From Patescibacteria group bacterium (GTDB lineage Bacteria; Patescibacteriota; Minisyncoccia; UBA6257; 02-FULL-45-10c), in assembly GCA_023474975.1 (NCBI GenBank), contig JAMCXE010000049.1, positions 1 through 9,124 of the forward strand: 9,124 bases of DNA, in the 5' to 3' direction. Within the stretch, counting starts at the first letter, position 1; each line of letters opens with the position of its first letter. Below, piece after piece: positions 1 through 5,923 of the stretch. The position numbers and the translations under genes were made by a program. Below the pieces are notes generated by a model. That model was given only the letters and a program-made list of their open reading frames with translations. It made no database searches and was not told where the DNA came from.

Positions 1-1
1 T

Positions 2-343
2 GGAAAATGCAAAAAAATGGCCATGATCGGAGAAGATAACAAATCGGTAAATGTTTTTTTTATAGGAGATGATTATGATATATTTGCGAAGAAACCTATG
101 TCGTCATCGGTTTTTAGAACCGATGTTTTAGATAAAGATTATCCCATAAGCTGGTTTAATAACTCGGCATATTTATTTGTAAAACATTCAAGTTCTCTCG
201 ATCTTTTCGAGATAAATGATACCGATCCTCCAAAGAACAGACAAATAGTTGATAGCGCCGTTGATAAATACTTCTACTATCAAGCAAATAATACGCTTTA
301 TTTGCTTAGCGATGGATCTTTATACACGTCAATAATAAATTAA
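2..343 (+). CDS. C-terminal fragment of a protein of unknown function, possibly beta-propeller-like
   Basis: This is the only plus-strand gene in the window. The frame is open to the left edge, so the ATG at 17 is probably an internal methionine and the true start lies outside. About 113 residues are visible, ending in TAA. I do not recognise the family with confidence. Two stretches alternate aromatic and hydrophobic residues with turns: one around SWFNNSAYLFVKHSSSLDLF and one around YYQANNTLYLLSDGSLY. This resembles the strand pattern of WD40/TolB-like propeller blades, such as those at the C-terminal end of some large CPR surface proteins. That resemblance is from memory and is inference only. 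No cysteines, signal peptide or membrane segment are visible in this part. The gene converges on the rpsI end of the ribosomal operon and shares a bidirectional terminator with it. Confidence 0.6.
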   Translation, partial: GKCKKMAMIGEDNKSVNVFFIGDDYDIFAKKPMSSSVFRTDVLDKDYPISWFNNSAYLFVKHSSSLDLFEINDTDPPKNRQIVDSAVDKYFYYQANNTLYLLSDGSLYTSIIN

Positions 344-352
344 AGCGCAAAC

Positions 353-385
353 AAAAACCCCGGATAATTAACTCCGGGGTTTTTT
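353..385. terminator. bidirectional rho-independent terminator between convergent genes
   Basis: A perfect 7-bp stem, CCCCGGA (358-364) with TCCGGGG (373-379), encloses an 8-base loop. It is flanked by five A on the left (353-357) and six T on the right (380-385), which also extend the stem. The tract on each side gives a U-run for transcription from either direction. It lies 10 bases after the stop of the plus-strand gene and 8 bases beyond the stop of rpsI, so it can end both transcripts. Confidence 0.9.
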
Positions 386-392
386 ATAAATC

Positions 393-887
393 TTAACGTT
401 TTGCCCACTGTGGCGCCCTTCTAGCTTTCTTAAGTCCGTACTTTTTCCTTTCTACCATTCTCGGGTCGCGCGTAAGAAAATCATATTTTTTCAATCTCTT
501 CTTAAGCTCTTCGTCAAGTTTAACTAGTACTCTAGAGATACCATGGCGAACGGCTCCTGCTTGCGAAGCGATACCGCCTCCAACTACAGTAATAGAAAAG
601 CCGTGTTTATCCTTCAAGTCAAGAACTGTTAACGGAGAAATGGCTATCTCTTGGAGCTTGGGTAATCTTAAATATTCTTTATAATCCCTTCCATTGATTT
701 TAATACCTGATTCATTTGGAGTTAAACGCACCCTGGCCACCGAAGTTTTTCTTCTCCCAACGGCTTCGATATATCTATTTTTTAAAGCGCCGGATTCCTT
801 TTTTGTAGTATGTTTAACGGGGGCCTTCTTGGTTTCTTTTTTAGACTCACTAGCCGATAAACTCTTTTTTGCTGTCTTTTTTATCAT
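393..887 (-). CDS. rpsI: 30S ribosomal protein S9
   Basis: S9 is a small-subunit protein whose basic C-terminal tail reaches the P-site tRNA. The 164 residues carry the family signature YIEAVGRRKTSVARVRL (from about residue 39), then INGRDYKEYL, then the glycine-rich VVGGGIASQAGAVRHGISRVL. The protein ends in the typical KKARRAPQWAKR tail, with its terminal lysine-arginine intact. The first 38 or so residues are a low-complexity Lys/Ser/Thr/Glu extension that E. coli S9 (130 residues) lacks. The ATG at 885-887 starts 4 bases after the rplM stop. There is no Shine-Dalgarno sequence, only an A-rich leader. It is the last gene of the operon and is followed directly by the bidirectional terminator. 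The L13-S9 pairing is conserved across bacteria. Confidence 0.98.
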   Translation of the reverse strand: MIKKTAKKSLSASESKKETKKAPVKHTTKKESGALKNRYIEAVGRRKTSVARVRLTPNESGIKINGRDYKEYLRLPKLQEIAISPLTVLDLKDKHGFSITVVGGGIASQAGAVRHGISRVLVKLDEELKKRLKKYDFLTRDPRMVERKKYGLKKARRAPQWAKR

Positions 888-891
888 ATTT

Positions 892-1233
892 TTATTTTTC
901 GATAATTAATCTTCTCATTCTTTTTGGTTGCAGAGAATTTTTAGGAAGCATTTGTTGGACCGCTTTTCTAAGAACTTTTGCCGGAGATTCGGCAAAAAGC
1001 TCTTTCAATTTCTTTTCTTTTAAGTGGCCCATATATCCGGTATGGCGGTAGTATACTTTTTGCTCCATTTTTCTCGGAGAAATATCCAACTTATCGATAT
1101 TTTTAATAATTACCTTTCCATTTCCTGATAATCTTGATTCATAATACGCACTATTTTTATTTTGCAAAATACCGGCTACTTCCGAAGCCAGCCTCCCCAT
1201 TTTTTTATTTGTTGCATCGATAATATGTTCCAT
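892..1233 (-). CDS. rplM: 50S ribosomal protein L13, short form
   Basis: L13 is an early-assembling protein of the large subunit. I chose the ATG at 1231-1233, which gives 113 residues starting MEHIIDATNKKMGRLASEVA. An in-frame TTG at 1249-1251 would add six residues and overlap rplQ, which seems less likely. Family marks are IDATxxxxGRLAS at the start, KVYYRHTGYMGHLK in the middle, and the conserved PAKVLRKAVQQMLPKNSL. The protein stops soon after this motif, at MRRLIIEK, so it lacks the roughly 20-25 residue C-terminal tail of E. coli L13 (142 residues). It also lacks the first dozen or so residues before the IDAT motif. The gap to the rplQ stop is 4 bases and the gap to rpsI is 4 bases. 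No Shine-Dalgarno sequence is visible. Confidence 0.96.
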   Translation of the reverse strand: MEHIIDATNKKMGRLASEVAGILQNKNSAYYESRLSGNGKVIIKNIDKLDISPRKMEQKVYYRHTGYMGHLKEKKLKELFAESPAKVLRKAVQQMLPKNSLQPKRMRRLIIEK

Positions 1234-1237
1234 ATTT

Positions 1238-1570
1238 TTATACAAATTCAATTAATACCATTGAAGCAGCATCGCGCTTCCTTTGCCCGCCGATCTTCAT
1301 AATGCGAAGATAGCCAGACTTTCTGTCTTTATACTTTTGAGCCAATTCATAAAAAATTTTATTGGCGGAATCCTTGCTTAGCCTAGATAACAGCAGGCGT
1401 AGACTGGCTAAGTTATTTTTCTTTGCTAAAGTTATCGCCTTTTCTATAAGCGGTTTTATTTCCTTAGCCCTTGCCTCAGTCGTTTCTATCTTACCTTTCA
1501 TTATTAAATTGTGGGCCAGAATTTTCTTGAATGATCTTCTTGGTCCTTTTTTCTTATGGAGCTTCCTCAT
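1238..1570 (-). CDS. rplQ: 50S ribosomal protein L17
   Basis: L17 is a large-subunit protein located near the exit-tunnel region. The 110-residue length is close to normal for the bacterial core (about 116-127). Family marks are the basic N-terminus MRKLHKKKGPRRSFKKILAHNL, the IETTEARAKEIKPLIEKAITLAKK helix, and the C-terminal YLRIMKIGGQRKRDAASMVLIE. The ATG at 1568-1570 follows the rpoA stop by 10 bases, and the upstream leader is A-rich without a Shine-Dalgarno sequence. It follows rpoA directly, as in the alpha operon of E. coli and B. subtilis. Here the operon continues into rplM-rpsI, which is also seen in Gram-positive-like layouts. Confidence 0.97.
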   Translation of the reverse strand: MRKLHKKKGPRRSFKKILAHNLIMKGKIETTEARAKEIKPLIEKAITLAKKNNLASLRLLLSRLSKDSANKIFYELAQKYKDRKSGYLRIMKIGGQRKRDAASMVLIEFV

Positions 1571-1580
1571 TGTTTTATTA

Positions 1581-2342
1581 CTATTTAGATTTCTTTTTTG
1601 CCGCTTTTTTTATTTTCGTTTCTTTTTCCGGTTCCTTATTGATCTCCATTACCTCTAATTTAGATAATTTATCGAAGTGATCTTTTAGGATATTGCTAGC
1701 TTTATGCATTGCTGATGAAGGAGTGATGCTTCCATCCGTCCTAACCTCCATTTTAAGCCTATTATAATCCGTTCTGTCTCCTACACGCATATTTTCAACA
1801 GTAAAATTAACTTTAATTACCGGGGAAAATAAAGAATCAAGAGAGATGGTACCAATAGGCAACTTTTCGAATTTTCTGGCCTCAACCGGAACATAACCAA
1901 GCCCCCTTTCAACTCTTATCTCAACTTCAAAATCCGAAGATTTGGAGCTTAAAGAAGCAATATGGATATCTGGAGTAATAATTTCAACCTGAGAATTGGT
2001 TTCAATATCTCCGGCGAGGACATCCTTTTCCCCCTTCACCTTCAACATTAATGTTTGCGGTTCGTCTGTAAAAAGGCGGAATCTTACTTTTTTAAAATTC
2101 AAACAAATCTCTACAACGTCTTCGATCACACCCGGAATGGTAGAAAACTCATGATCAACGCCTTTTATTTTAACTTGAGTAATAGCGGCTCCGGGCAAAG
2201 AAGAAAAAAGAGCTCTTCTTAATGCATTGCCAAGCGTTAAACCATAGCCATTATACAATCCTTCTATCTCAAAAACTCCGTCAGTTACTGTTTCGGAGAT
2301 CTTTTTAATGCTTACCGATTCGCTTAAATAAGTAAATTCCAT
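1581..2342 (-). CDS. rpoA: DNA-directed RNA polymerase subunit alpha, lacking the C-terminal domain
   Basis: Alpha dimerises to nucleate assembly of beta and beta'. The 253 residues cover the N-terminal assembly domain. GYGLTLGNALRRALFSSLPG (about residues 32-51) is the dimer core, followed by STIPGVIEDVVEICLNFK. The insert subdomain follows (about residues 55-165). The second half of the dimer core is GLGYVPVEARKFEKLPIGTI and VENMRVGDRTDYNRLKMEVRTDGSITPSSAMHKASNILKDHF in outline. After roughly residue 230 there is no alpha-CTD, the HhH-type domain that binds UP elements and activators. A short Lys/Glu-rich tail ending AAKKKSK is there instead. E. coli RpoA has 329 residues. The stop is TAG, with clean spacing to rplQ, so a recent frameshift is not apparent. 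Start ATG at 2340-2342, 11 bases after the rpsD stop, no Shine-Dalgarno. Confidence 0.97.
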   Translation of the reverse strand: MEFTYLSESVSIKKISETVTDGVFEIEGLYNGYGLTLGNALRRALFSSLPGAAITQVKIKGVDHEFSTIPGVIEDVVEICLNFKKVRFRLFTDEPQTLMLKVKGEKDVLAGDIETNSQVEIITPDIHIASLSSKSSDFEVEIRVERGLGYVPVEARKFEKLPIGTISLDSLFSPVIKVNFTVENMRVGDRTDYNRLKMEVRTDGSITPSSAMHKASNILKDHFDKLSKLEVMEINKEPEKETKIKKAAKKKSK

Positions 2343-2353
2343 ATTTTTTAATT

Positions 2354-2971
2354 TTATTGTTTTGAATAAAAGTCGACGACCATATTAACGTCAAAAGGAA
2401 AATCGCTATCAGCGGCTGGGGCAACTACCCTACCCTCTATTTTTTCAGTATCTAAATTAAGCCAAATCGGCGGATTGTATTTCTTTAAACTTTCAGATAA
2501 TTCTTTAAAAGCATGATGATCTTTCGATTGTAAACGAATGCCAAGCTTGTCATTTACTTTTACGGAGTATGAGGGAATGGTGACCTTCTTTCCATTTACC
2601 GTGATATGCCCATGGCTTATCAATTGTCTAGCTACAGAACGAGAAGGTGCGATACCCAAGCGAAAAACAGCATTATCCAGGCGACTTTCTAGGATCTGAA
2701 CTATCATTTTTCCGGTTACACCTACATTCTTAGAAGCCGCTTCAAAAACTTTACGCATCTGAGCTTCTTTCAAACCATAAGAAAACCTTATTTTTTGTTT
2801 TTCGGCCAACTGTTGCCCATACTCAGACTTTGCTCTTTGTCTAGCAGCGCCGTGAGCTCCGGGGCGAGATTGTCTTCTTACTGTAGCGCACTTCGCGGAA
2901 TTACAACGATGAGCTTTTAGAAAAAGCTTAGTGCCTAATGACCTCTCTTTTTTTTCGCTGGTATCAAACAT
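2354..2971 (-). CDS. rpsD: 30S ribosomal protein S4
   Basis: S4 is a primary 16S rRNA binder that nucleates assembly of the 30S body. The 205 residues match the usual length (about 200-208). Visible parts: N-terminal LFLKAHRCNSAKCATVRR then PGAHG; EYGQQLAEKQKIRFSYGLKEAQMRKVF; and the S4 RNA-binding domain with ESRLDNAVFRLGIAPSRSVARQLISHGHITVNGKKV in outline (about residues 94-130). It ends with the family-typical PFDVNMVVDFYSKQ. The N-terminal zinc knuckle of zinc-type S4 proteins uses four cysteines. Only the second pair (C23 and C28, CNSAKC) is present here, and the first pair is absent. The ATG at 2969-2971 is the only plausible start, because an in-frame TAA lies four codons upstream. The 34-base gap to rpsK is AT-rich with no hairpin that I can see. 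Confidence 0.97.
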   Translation of the reverse strand: MFDTSEKKERSLGTKLFLKAHRCNSAKCATVRRQSRPGAHGAARQRAKSEYGQQLAEKQKIRFSYGLKEAQMRKVFEAASKNVGVTGKMIVQILESRLDNAVFRLGIAPSRSVARQLISHGHITVNGKKVTIPSYSVKVNDKLGIRLQSKDHHAFKELSESLKKYNPPIWLNLDTEKIEGRVVAPAADSDFPFDVNMVVDFYSKQ

Positions 2972-3005
2972 GAGATTTGTTTAAAATATTTTTTTATGTT
3001 TATTA

Positions 3006-3461
3006 TTATATGCGTCTTGTTTTGGTTGGCCTTGGTCCATTATGCGGAATCGGCGTAACATCTCTTATCGAAAGAATATTAAAACCTTGGTTGGCAAAAG
3101 AACGAACTGCAGAATCTCGGCCACCTCCAACGCCATTGACCATAACGTGAAGATTAACCGGTCCCGTTTTCTTTAATTTTTCGGCTAAAGCAGCAACTAC
3201 CTTTGAAGCTGCGAACGGAGTGGCTTTTTTAGGACCGGAAAAACCAAGCGATCCAGCCGAAGACCATGCCATTAAATTACCCTTCTCATCAGTAACGGAA
3301 ATTAAAGTATTATTATATGTTGCTTTTACATAAGCACTTCCAGTGTCTACTTTTTTACTCGATGACTTAGTGACCGCCTTAACTACAGCGCCCTCTATTT
3401 TTGCGCTTTCTGTCAAAGCATTTTCTTTATTTTCAGTTTTTGCTACTTTCTTTTTTCCCAT
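3006..3461 (-). CDS. rpsK: 30S ribosomal protein S11
   Basis: S11 lines the 30S platform near the Shine-Dalgarno/anti-Shine-Dalgarno helix. The 151 residues hold the family core from about residue 41: AYVKATYNNTLISVTDEKGN, then WSSAGSLGFSGPKKATPFAA, then NGVGGGRDSAVRSF, and the near-invariant DVTPIPHNGPRPTKTRRI ending. The usual cysteine after HNG (HNGCRP in E. coli) is proline here. The first 40 residues are a Lys/Glu/Ala/Ser-rich low-complexity extension, so the protein is about 20 residues longer than E. coli S11 (129). The ATG at 3459-3461 is preceded by an A-rich leader without Shine-Dalgarno. A later start inside the extension cannot be excluded, but the extension has no other methionine, so this start is favoured. 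Confidence 0.97.
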   Translation of the reverse strand: MGKKKVAKTENKENALTESAKIEGAVVKAVTKSSSKKVDTGSAYVKATYNNTLISVTDEKGNLMAWSSAGSLGFSGPKKATPFAASKVVAALAEKLKKTGPVNLHVMVNGVGGGRDSAVRSFANQGFNILSIRDVTPIPHNGPRPTKTRRI

Positions 3462-3475
3462 ATTATTTACTTTGT

Positions 3476-3859
3476 TTATTTAAGTTCAACTTTTCTCTTA
3501 CCGCTTCCGGCCGTTTTCCTTACATTTCCGCGAACCGTCCTGGAATTGGTCTTTGTTCTTTGTCCATGAACCGGCAATTTGCGCATATGTCTTGCGCCAC
3601 GGTATGTTTGCAATTCTTTAAGCATTGCGATATTGGACTTGATTATCTGCTTAAGCTCTCCTTCAACTTTATAATTCTTTTCTACGTATTCCTTGATCTT
3701 GCTGAGTTCGTCGGCCGTAAGATCCTTAGCCCTCTTATCCATATTAATCTTGGTATTTTTTAAAATATCCCTGGATAAAGTCGGACCGATACCATAAAGG
3801 TATGTCAGAGAAACCTCGATTCTTTTATTGTCCGGAATATTTATACCTAATAAACGCAT
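3476..3859 (-). CDS. rpsM: 30S ribosomal protein S13
   Basis: S13 sits in the head of the 30S subunit. It contacts P-site tRNA and forms bridges to the large subunit. The 127 residues show the family start MRLLGINIPDNKRIEVSLTY with YGIGPTLSRDIL (helix-two-turns-helix region). They also show the TYRGARHMRKLPVHGQRTKTNSRT motif (about residues 85-108) and a basic tail ending GSGKRKVELK. The length matches E. coli (118) with a slightly longer tail. The start ATG is at 3857-3859. The 31-base gap to rpmJ is almost all A/T and shows no Shine-Dalgarno and no convincing hairpin. It lies between rpmJ and rpsK in the standard alpha-operon order. Confidence 0.97.
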   Translation of the reverse strand: MRLLGINIPDNKRIEVSLTYLYGIGPTLSRDILKNTKINMDKRAKDLTADELSKIKEYVEKNYKVEGELKQIIKSNIAMLKELQTYRGARHMRKLPVHGQRTKTNSRTVRGNVRKTAGSGKRKVELK

Positions 3860-3890
3860 AATTTTAAAAATTAAAAATTTATTTAATATT

Positions 3891-4004
3891 TTAACCCTGC
3901 CTTTGTTTGTGTTTCGCTATTTTACAAATAATACAAACACGGCCCTTTCTTCTGACGACCTTGCAATTGTTACAAATCTTTTTTACTGAAGCTCTAACTT
4001 TCAT
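3891..4004 (-). CDS. rpmJ: 50S ribosomal protein L36
   Basis: L36 is the smallest large-subunit protein, a zinc-ribbon that packs on 23S rRNA. Translating 4004 to 3891 on the minus strand gives 37 residues, the classic length, beginning [15 protein letters not shown] and ending KHKQRQG, followed by TAA. The zinc ligands of the family are intact: C11, C14, C27 and H32. An extra cysteine at residue 24 (VCIIC) is unusual but may not bind metal. All four ligands being present makes this the zinc-binding (C+) form. The gene is 16 bases after the infA stop and 31 bases before rpsM, in the normal infA-rpmJ-rpsM order. The leader is A-rich with no Shine-Dalgarno. Confidence 0.97.
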   Translation of the reverse strand: MKVRASVKKICNNCKVVRRKGRVCIICKIAKHKQRQG

Positions 4005-4020
4005 ATTTTATTTTTTTGTT

Positions 4021-4233
4021 TTAAAGTCTTCTTATAATTCTTCCGCGAGTTTCGTCGTAAGTACTTACTTCCAACGTCACTTTGTCGCCCGGTAGTATTT
4101 TAATGTAATTCATGCGCATTTTTCCGGAAAGATGCGCGAGGATCATTTTATCTCCGCTCTTAACCCTAAAATTGGTACCCGGAAGAGCTTCTTCAACTAT
4201 GCCATCTAACCTCTTAACAGAATTGTCATTCAT
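4021..4233 (-). CDS. infA: translation initiation factor IF-1
   Basis: IF-1 binds the A site of the 30S subunit during initiation. The ATG at 4231-4233 gives 70 residues (E. coli 72). The OB-fold hallmarks are [14 protein letters not shown], then [26 protein letters not shown], then the ending [13 protein letters not shown] longer reading from a TTG at 4279-4281 would add 16 residues unlike any IF-1. It would also begin upstream of the promoter's -10 element, so I reject it. The gene is first in the ribosomal block and has its own promoter, with a predicted leader of only about 13 bases and no Shine-Dalgarno. This short leader leaves no room for a ribosomal-protein autoregulatory RNA structure. 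Confidence 0.97.
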   Translation of the reverse strand: MNDNSVKRLDGIVEEALPGTNFRVKSGDKMILAHLSGKMRMNYIKILPGDKVTLEVSTYDETRGRIIRRL

Positions 4234-4252
4234 AATAAAAACGGTATGTAAG

Positions 4253-4281
4253 AATATAACATAGTGCCGATTTCTAGTCAA
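4253..4281 (-). promoter_or_regulatory. sigma70-type promoter for the infA-rpsI operon
   Basis: On the minus strand, TTGACT (4281-4276) is followed after exactly 17 bases by TATATT (4258-4253). An extended -10 TGT sits directly before the -10. Each hexamer differs from consensus at one position. The -35 overlaps the TAG stop codon (4274-4276) of the preceding membrane-protein gene. The predicted transcription start, near 4246, leaves about 13 bases before the infA ATG. Confidence 0.8.
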
Positions 4282-5902
4282 TCACCACATTGATCTTATT
4301 TATATTTTTCGGCACAGTTTTAACCCAAAAAGGCCATAGCGATACATTCGCAGTGTCTAGACCGGGTAAAGAAAATATTGCCTTTCTAAGATCGATATCG
4401 GAATTTCCCGCCACAGCCCGCTTTAACTGATCGGCATCTATTTTATAGCTTAATATCGCATTAAAAGTGACTGGGAAGCTCATGCGTCCAGACGCATCCG
4501 TTCTGGCGACACCATATTGAATATCGTAGCTTTTAACTTGATAGTCGCTATTTTCGGCCTCCGCCTTTTGTTTCAATATATCAATTAGATCGGACTCCTT
4601 AAAAGCGATTATCGACATTTGACCGTTGGCGAAAACAGAAAAATTACCATCCTTATCAACGTTTGTATCATTGGTTTGATTTAGAATGGAAAAACTTGTA
4701 GCACCGTCAATGATTTTAAAATCTCCCGATATCTGAGCATAAAGAGATGTCTTTAGATCGCTTTGCAAAGAATCAGATATTTTTTTTGTGGCGGCTGATA
4801 TATCGGCAGTTGTCGGATATGCAAGCTCGCCAACAAATCCCCCGCTCATTGCCGATTTTGATTGTCCGTAAAAAGCATTATATTTTGGACCCCCTTGAAA
4901 TCCAGGAATAGTAAATAGCTTTACGGGATCTATATTGTATTCAGCTCCCGCTTTTTCTGCAACAACAGCCGCGTCGATGCTCGAAGGAATTATTTTTCCT
5001 TCAGAAACTTTAGCCCCTGGCACTGTAATAGCTTTTGTCAACAAGAATATCTTTCCATCCGGAGACATAAATCTTGTATTTTTAACAAGTGGCTGAGGAC
5101 TCGAGCTATAACTATTGTAGATAGTGATCGTTCCCGTGGCTACATTAGAAACTTGTTTTTTACCGGTAGCGGGAAAGGACATTGTGGTATTTTTTGTTGC
5201 GGTAAATTTCTGATTAGGAATTGTAACGGTAGTATAATCCGGTTTAGCAGATAACTGCGTAATTACAGAGTCATTGTAAGACCAGTTCAATTTTTTGGTA
5301 ACTATTTTTATATCCGCTCTTGGAAGGATCGTAGCCGCTCCGTAAGCGATAACACCCAGAATAATTAGCGCGCCAAGCGTTTTTATCGGAATTTTTTTAA
5401 AAAACGACCACTTTTCACCCTCCTTATCCGCATCTGAAATTTCAGAAGCATTTTCCTTTTTAAAAATTTCATTTCGCATCATATTGTGCCGAATACCATT
5501 TTCGCCAGACTCAAATGATTCGCTTGAAAGCTGTTTTAAAAATTCTTCTTCATTTTCCAGATCGTTATCGGCATTAGAATGTTTTTTTACAGCCGGAGCG
5601 GATCGGACATTTTTTTTAGGAACTATATCGGAAAATTGTTTTTTATTTTTTACAAAAAATGGATTAATAGCTTCTATCTTAGCAAGTTCGGCTAACTCAA
5701 TAACCCGGGTATCAACCGATTCTATCAAGATCTTTTTATTTATAGCGTCCGCTTCTCTTTTCAGTAAATGAAAATTTTCCAACGACTCCGCCAAGTGAGA
5801 AAATCTTGGTATTATCAGAACTATTTCATCTACATCGGCATCGATTATTTTTTCTACGATTATAGCTGCATCATCGCTTTTATTTACGCTTATCTTTTTC
5901 AT
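4274..5902 (-). CDS. single-pass membrane protein with baseplate-J-like region
   Basis: The 542 residues fall into four parts. Residues 1-80 look like a small alpha/beta domain ([20 protein letters not shown], then [19 protein letters not shown]). Residues 85-170 are a charged, probably disordered linker rich in Glu, Asp, Lys and Ser. Residues 172-193 are one hydrophobic membrane helix ([20 protein letters not shown]). Residues 195-542 are a large beta-rich part, probably outside the cytoplasm, with basic residues before the helix favouring N-in. The stretch [20 protein letters not shown] with SPDGKIF and [14 protein letters not shown] (about 255-325) resembles the baseplate J/gp47-like annotation seen in CPR proteins of this layout. 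This is recollection, not a search. I do not know the function, and no phage tail genes are nearby. Start ATG at 5900-5902, 21 bases after the FtsA-like gene, no Shine-Dalgarno, stop TAG. It is probably cotranscribed with its upstream neighbour. Confidence 0.75.
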   Translation of the reverse strand: MKKISVNKSDDAAIIVEKIIDADVDEIVLIIPRFSHLAESLENFHLLKREADAINKKILIESVDTRVIELAELAKIEAINPFFVKNKKQFSDIVPKKNVRSAPAVKKHSNADNDLENEEEFLKQLSSESFESGENGIRHNMMRNEIFKKENASEISDADKEGEKWSFFKKIPIKTLGALIILGVIAYGAATILPRADIKIVTKKLNWSYNDSVITQLSAKPDYTTVTIPNQKFTATKNTTMSFPATGKKQVSNVATGTITIYNSYSSSPQPLVKNTRFMSPDGKIFLLTKAITVPGAKVSEGKIIPSSIDAAVVAEKAGAEYNIDPVKLFTIPGFQGGPKYNAFYGQSKSAMSGGFVGELAYPTTADISAATKKISDSLQSDLKTSLYAQISGDFKIIDGATSFSILNQTNDTNVDKDGNFSVFANGQMSIIAFKESDLIDILKQKAEAENSDYQVKSYDIQYGVARTDASGRMSFPVTFNAILSYKIDADQLKRAVAGNSDIDLRKAIFSLPGLDTANVSLWPFWVKTVPKNINKINVVID

Positions 5903-5923
5903 TTTTTTAATCTAATTATTTAT

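Noticed and set aside
1234..1251. Longer rplM from TTG at 1249-1251, overlapping rplQ
   Set aside because: The ATG at 1233 leaves a tidy 4-base gap and starts right at the conserved IDAT motif; TTG starts are rarer.
694..1658. Plus-strand open frames opposite rpsI, rplM and rplQ (694-909, 869-1051, 1362-1658)
   Set aside because: They lie antisense to clear ribosomal protein genes and translate to Phe/Leu-rich sequence that mirrors Lys-rich coding on the other strand, with no recognisable motif.
3005..3010. A TATAAT on the minus strand before rpsD, as an internal promoter
   Set aside because: There is no usable -35 at 16-19 bases, and such AT-rich hexamers are expected by chance here.
3860..3890. 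Autoregulatory leader RNA (S4- or S13-type) in the ribosomal operon
   Set aside because: The rpsM leader gap is only 31 A/T-rich bases and the infA leader is about 13 bases. No stable hairpin or pseudoknot is visible.
3401..4095. Plus-strand open frames at 3401-3763 and 3907-4095
   Set aside because: They are antisense shadows of rpsK/rpsM and of rpmJ/infA, which match known families over their full length.
4234..4281. Longer infA from TTG at 4279-4281
   Set aside because: The added 16 residues are unlike IF-1, and the predicted transcription start lies downstream of this TTG.
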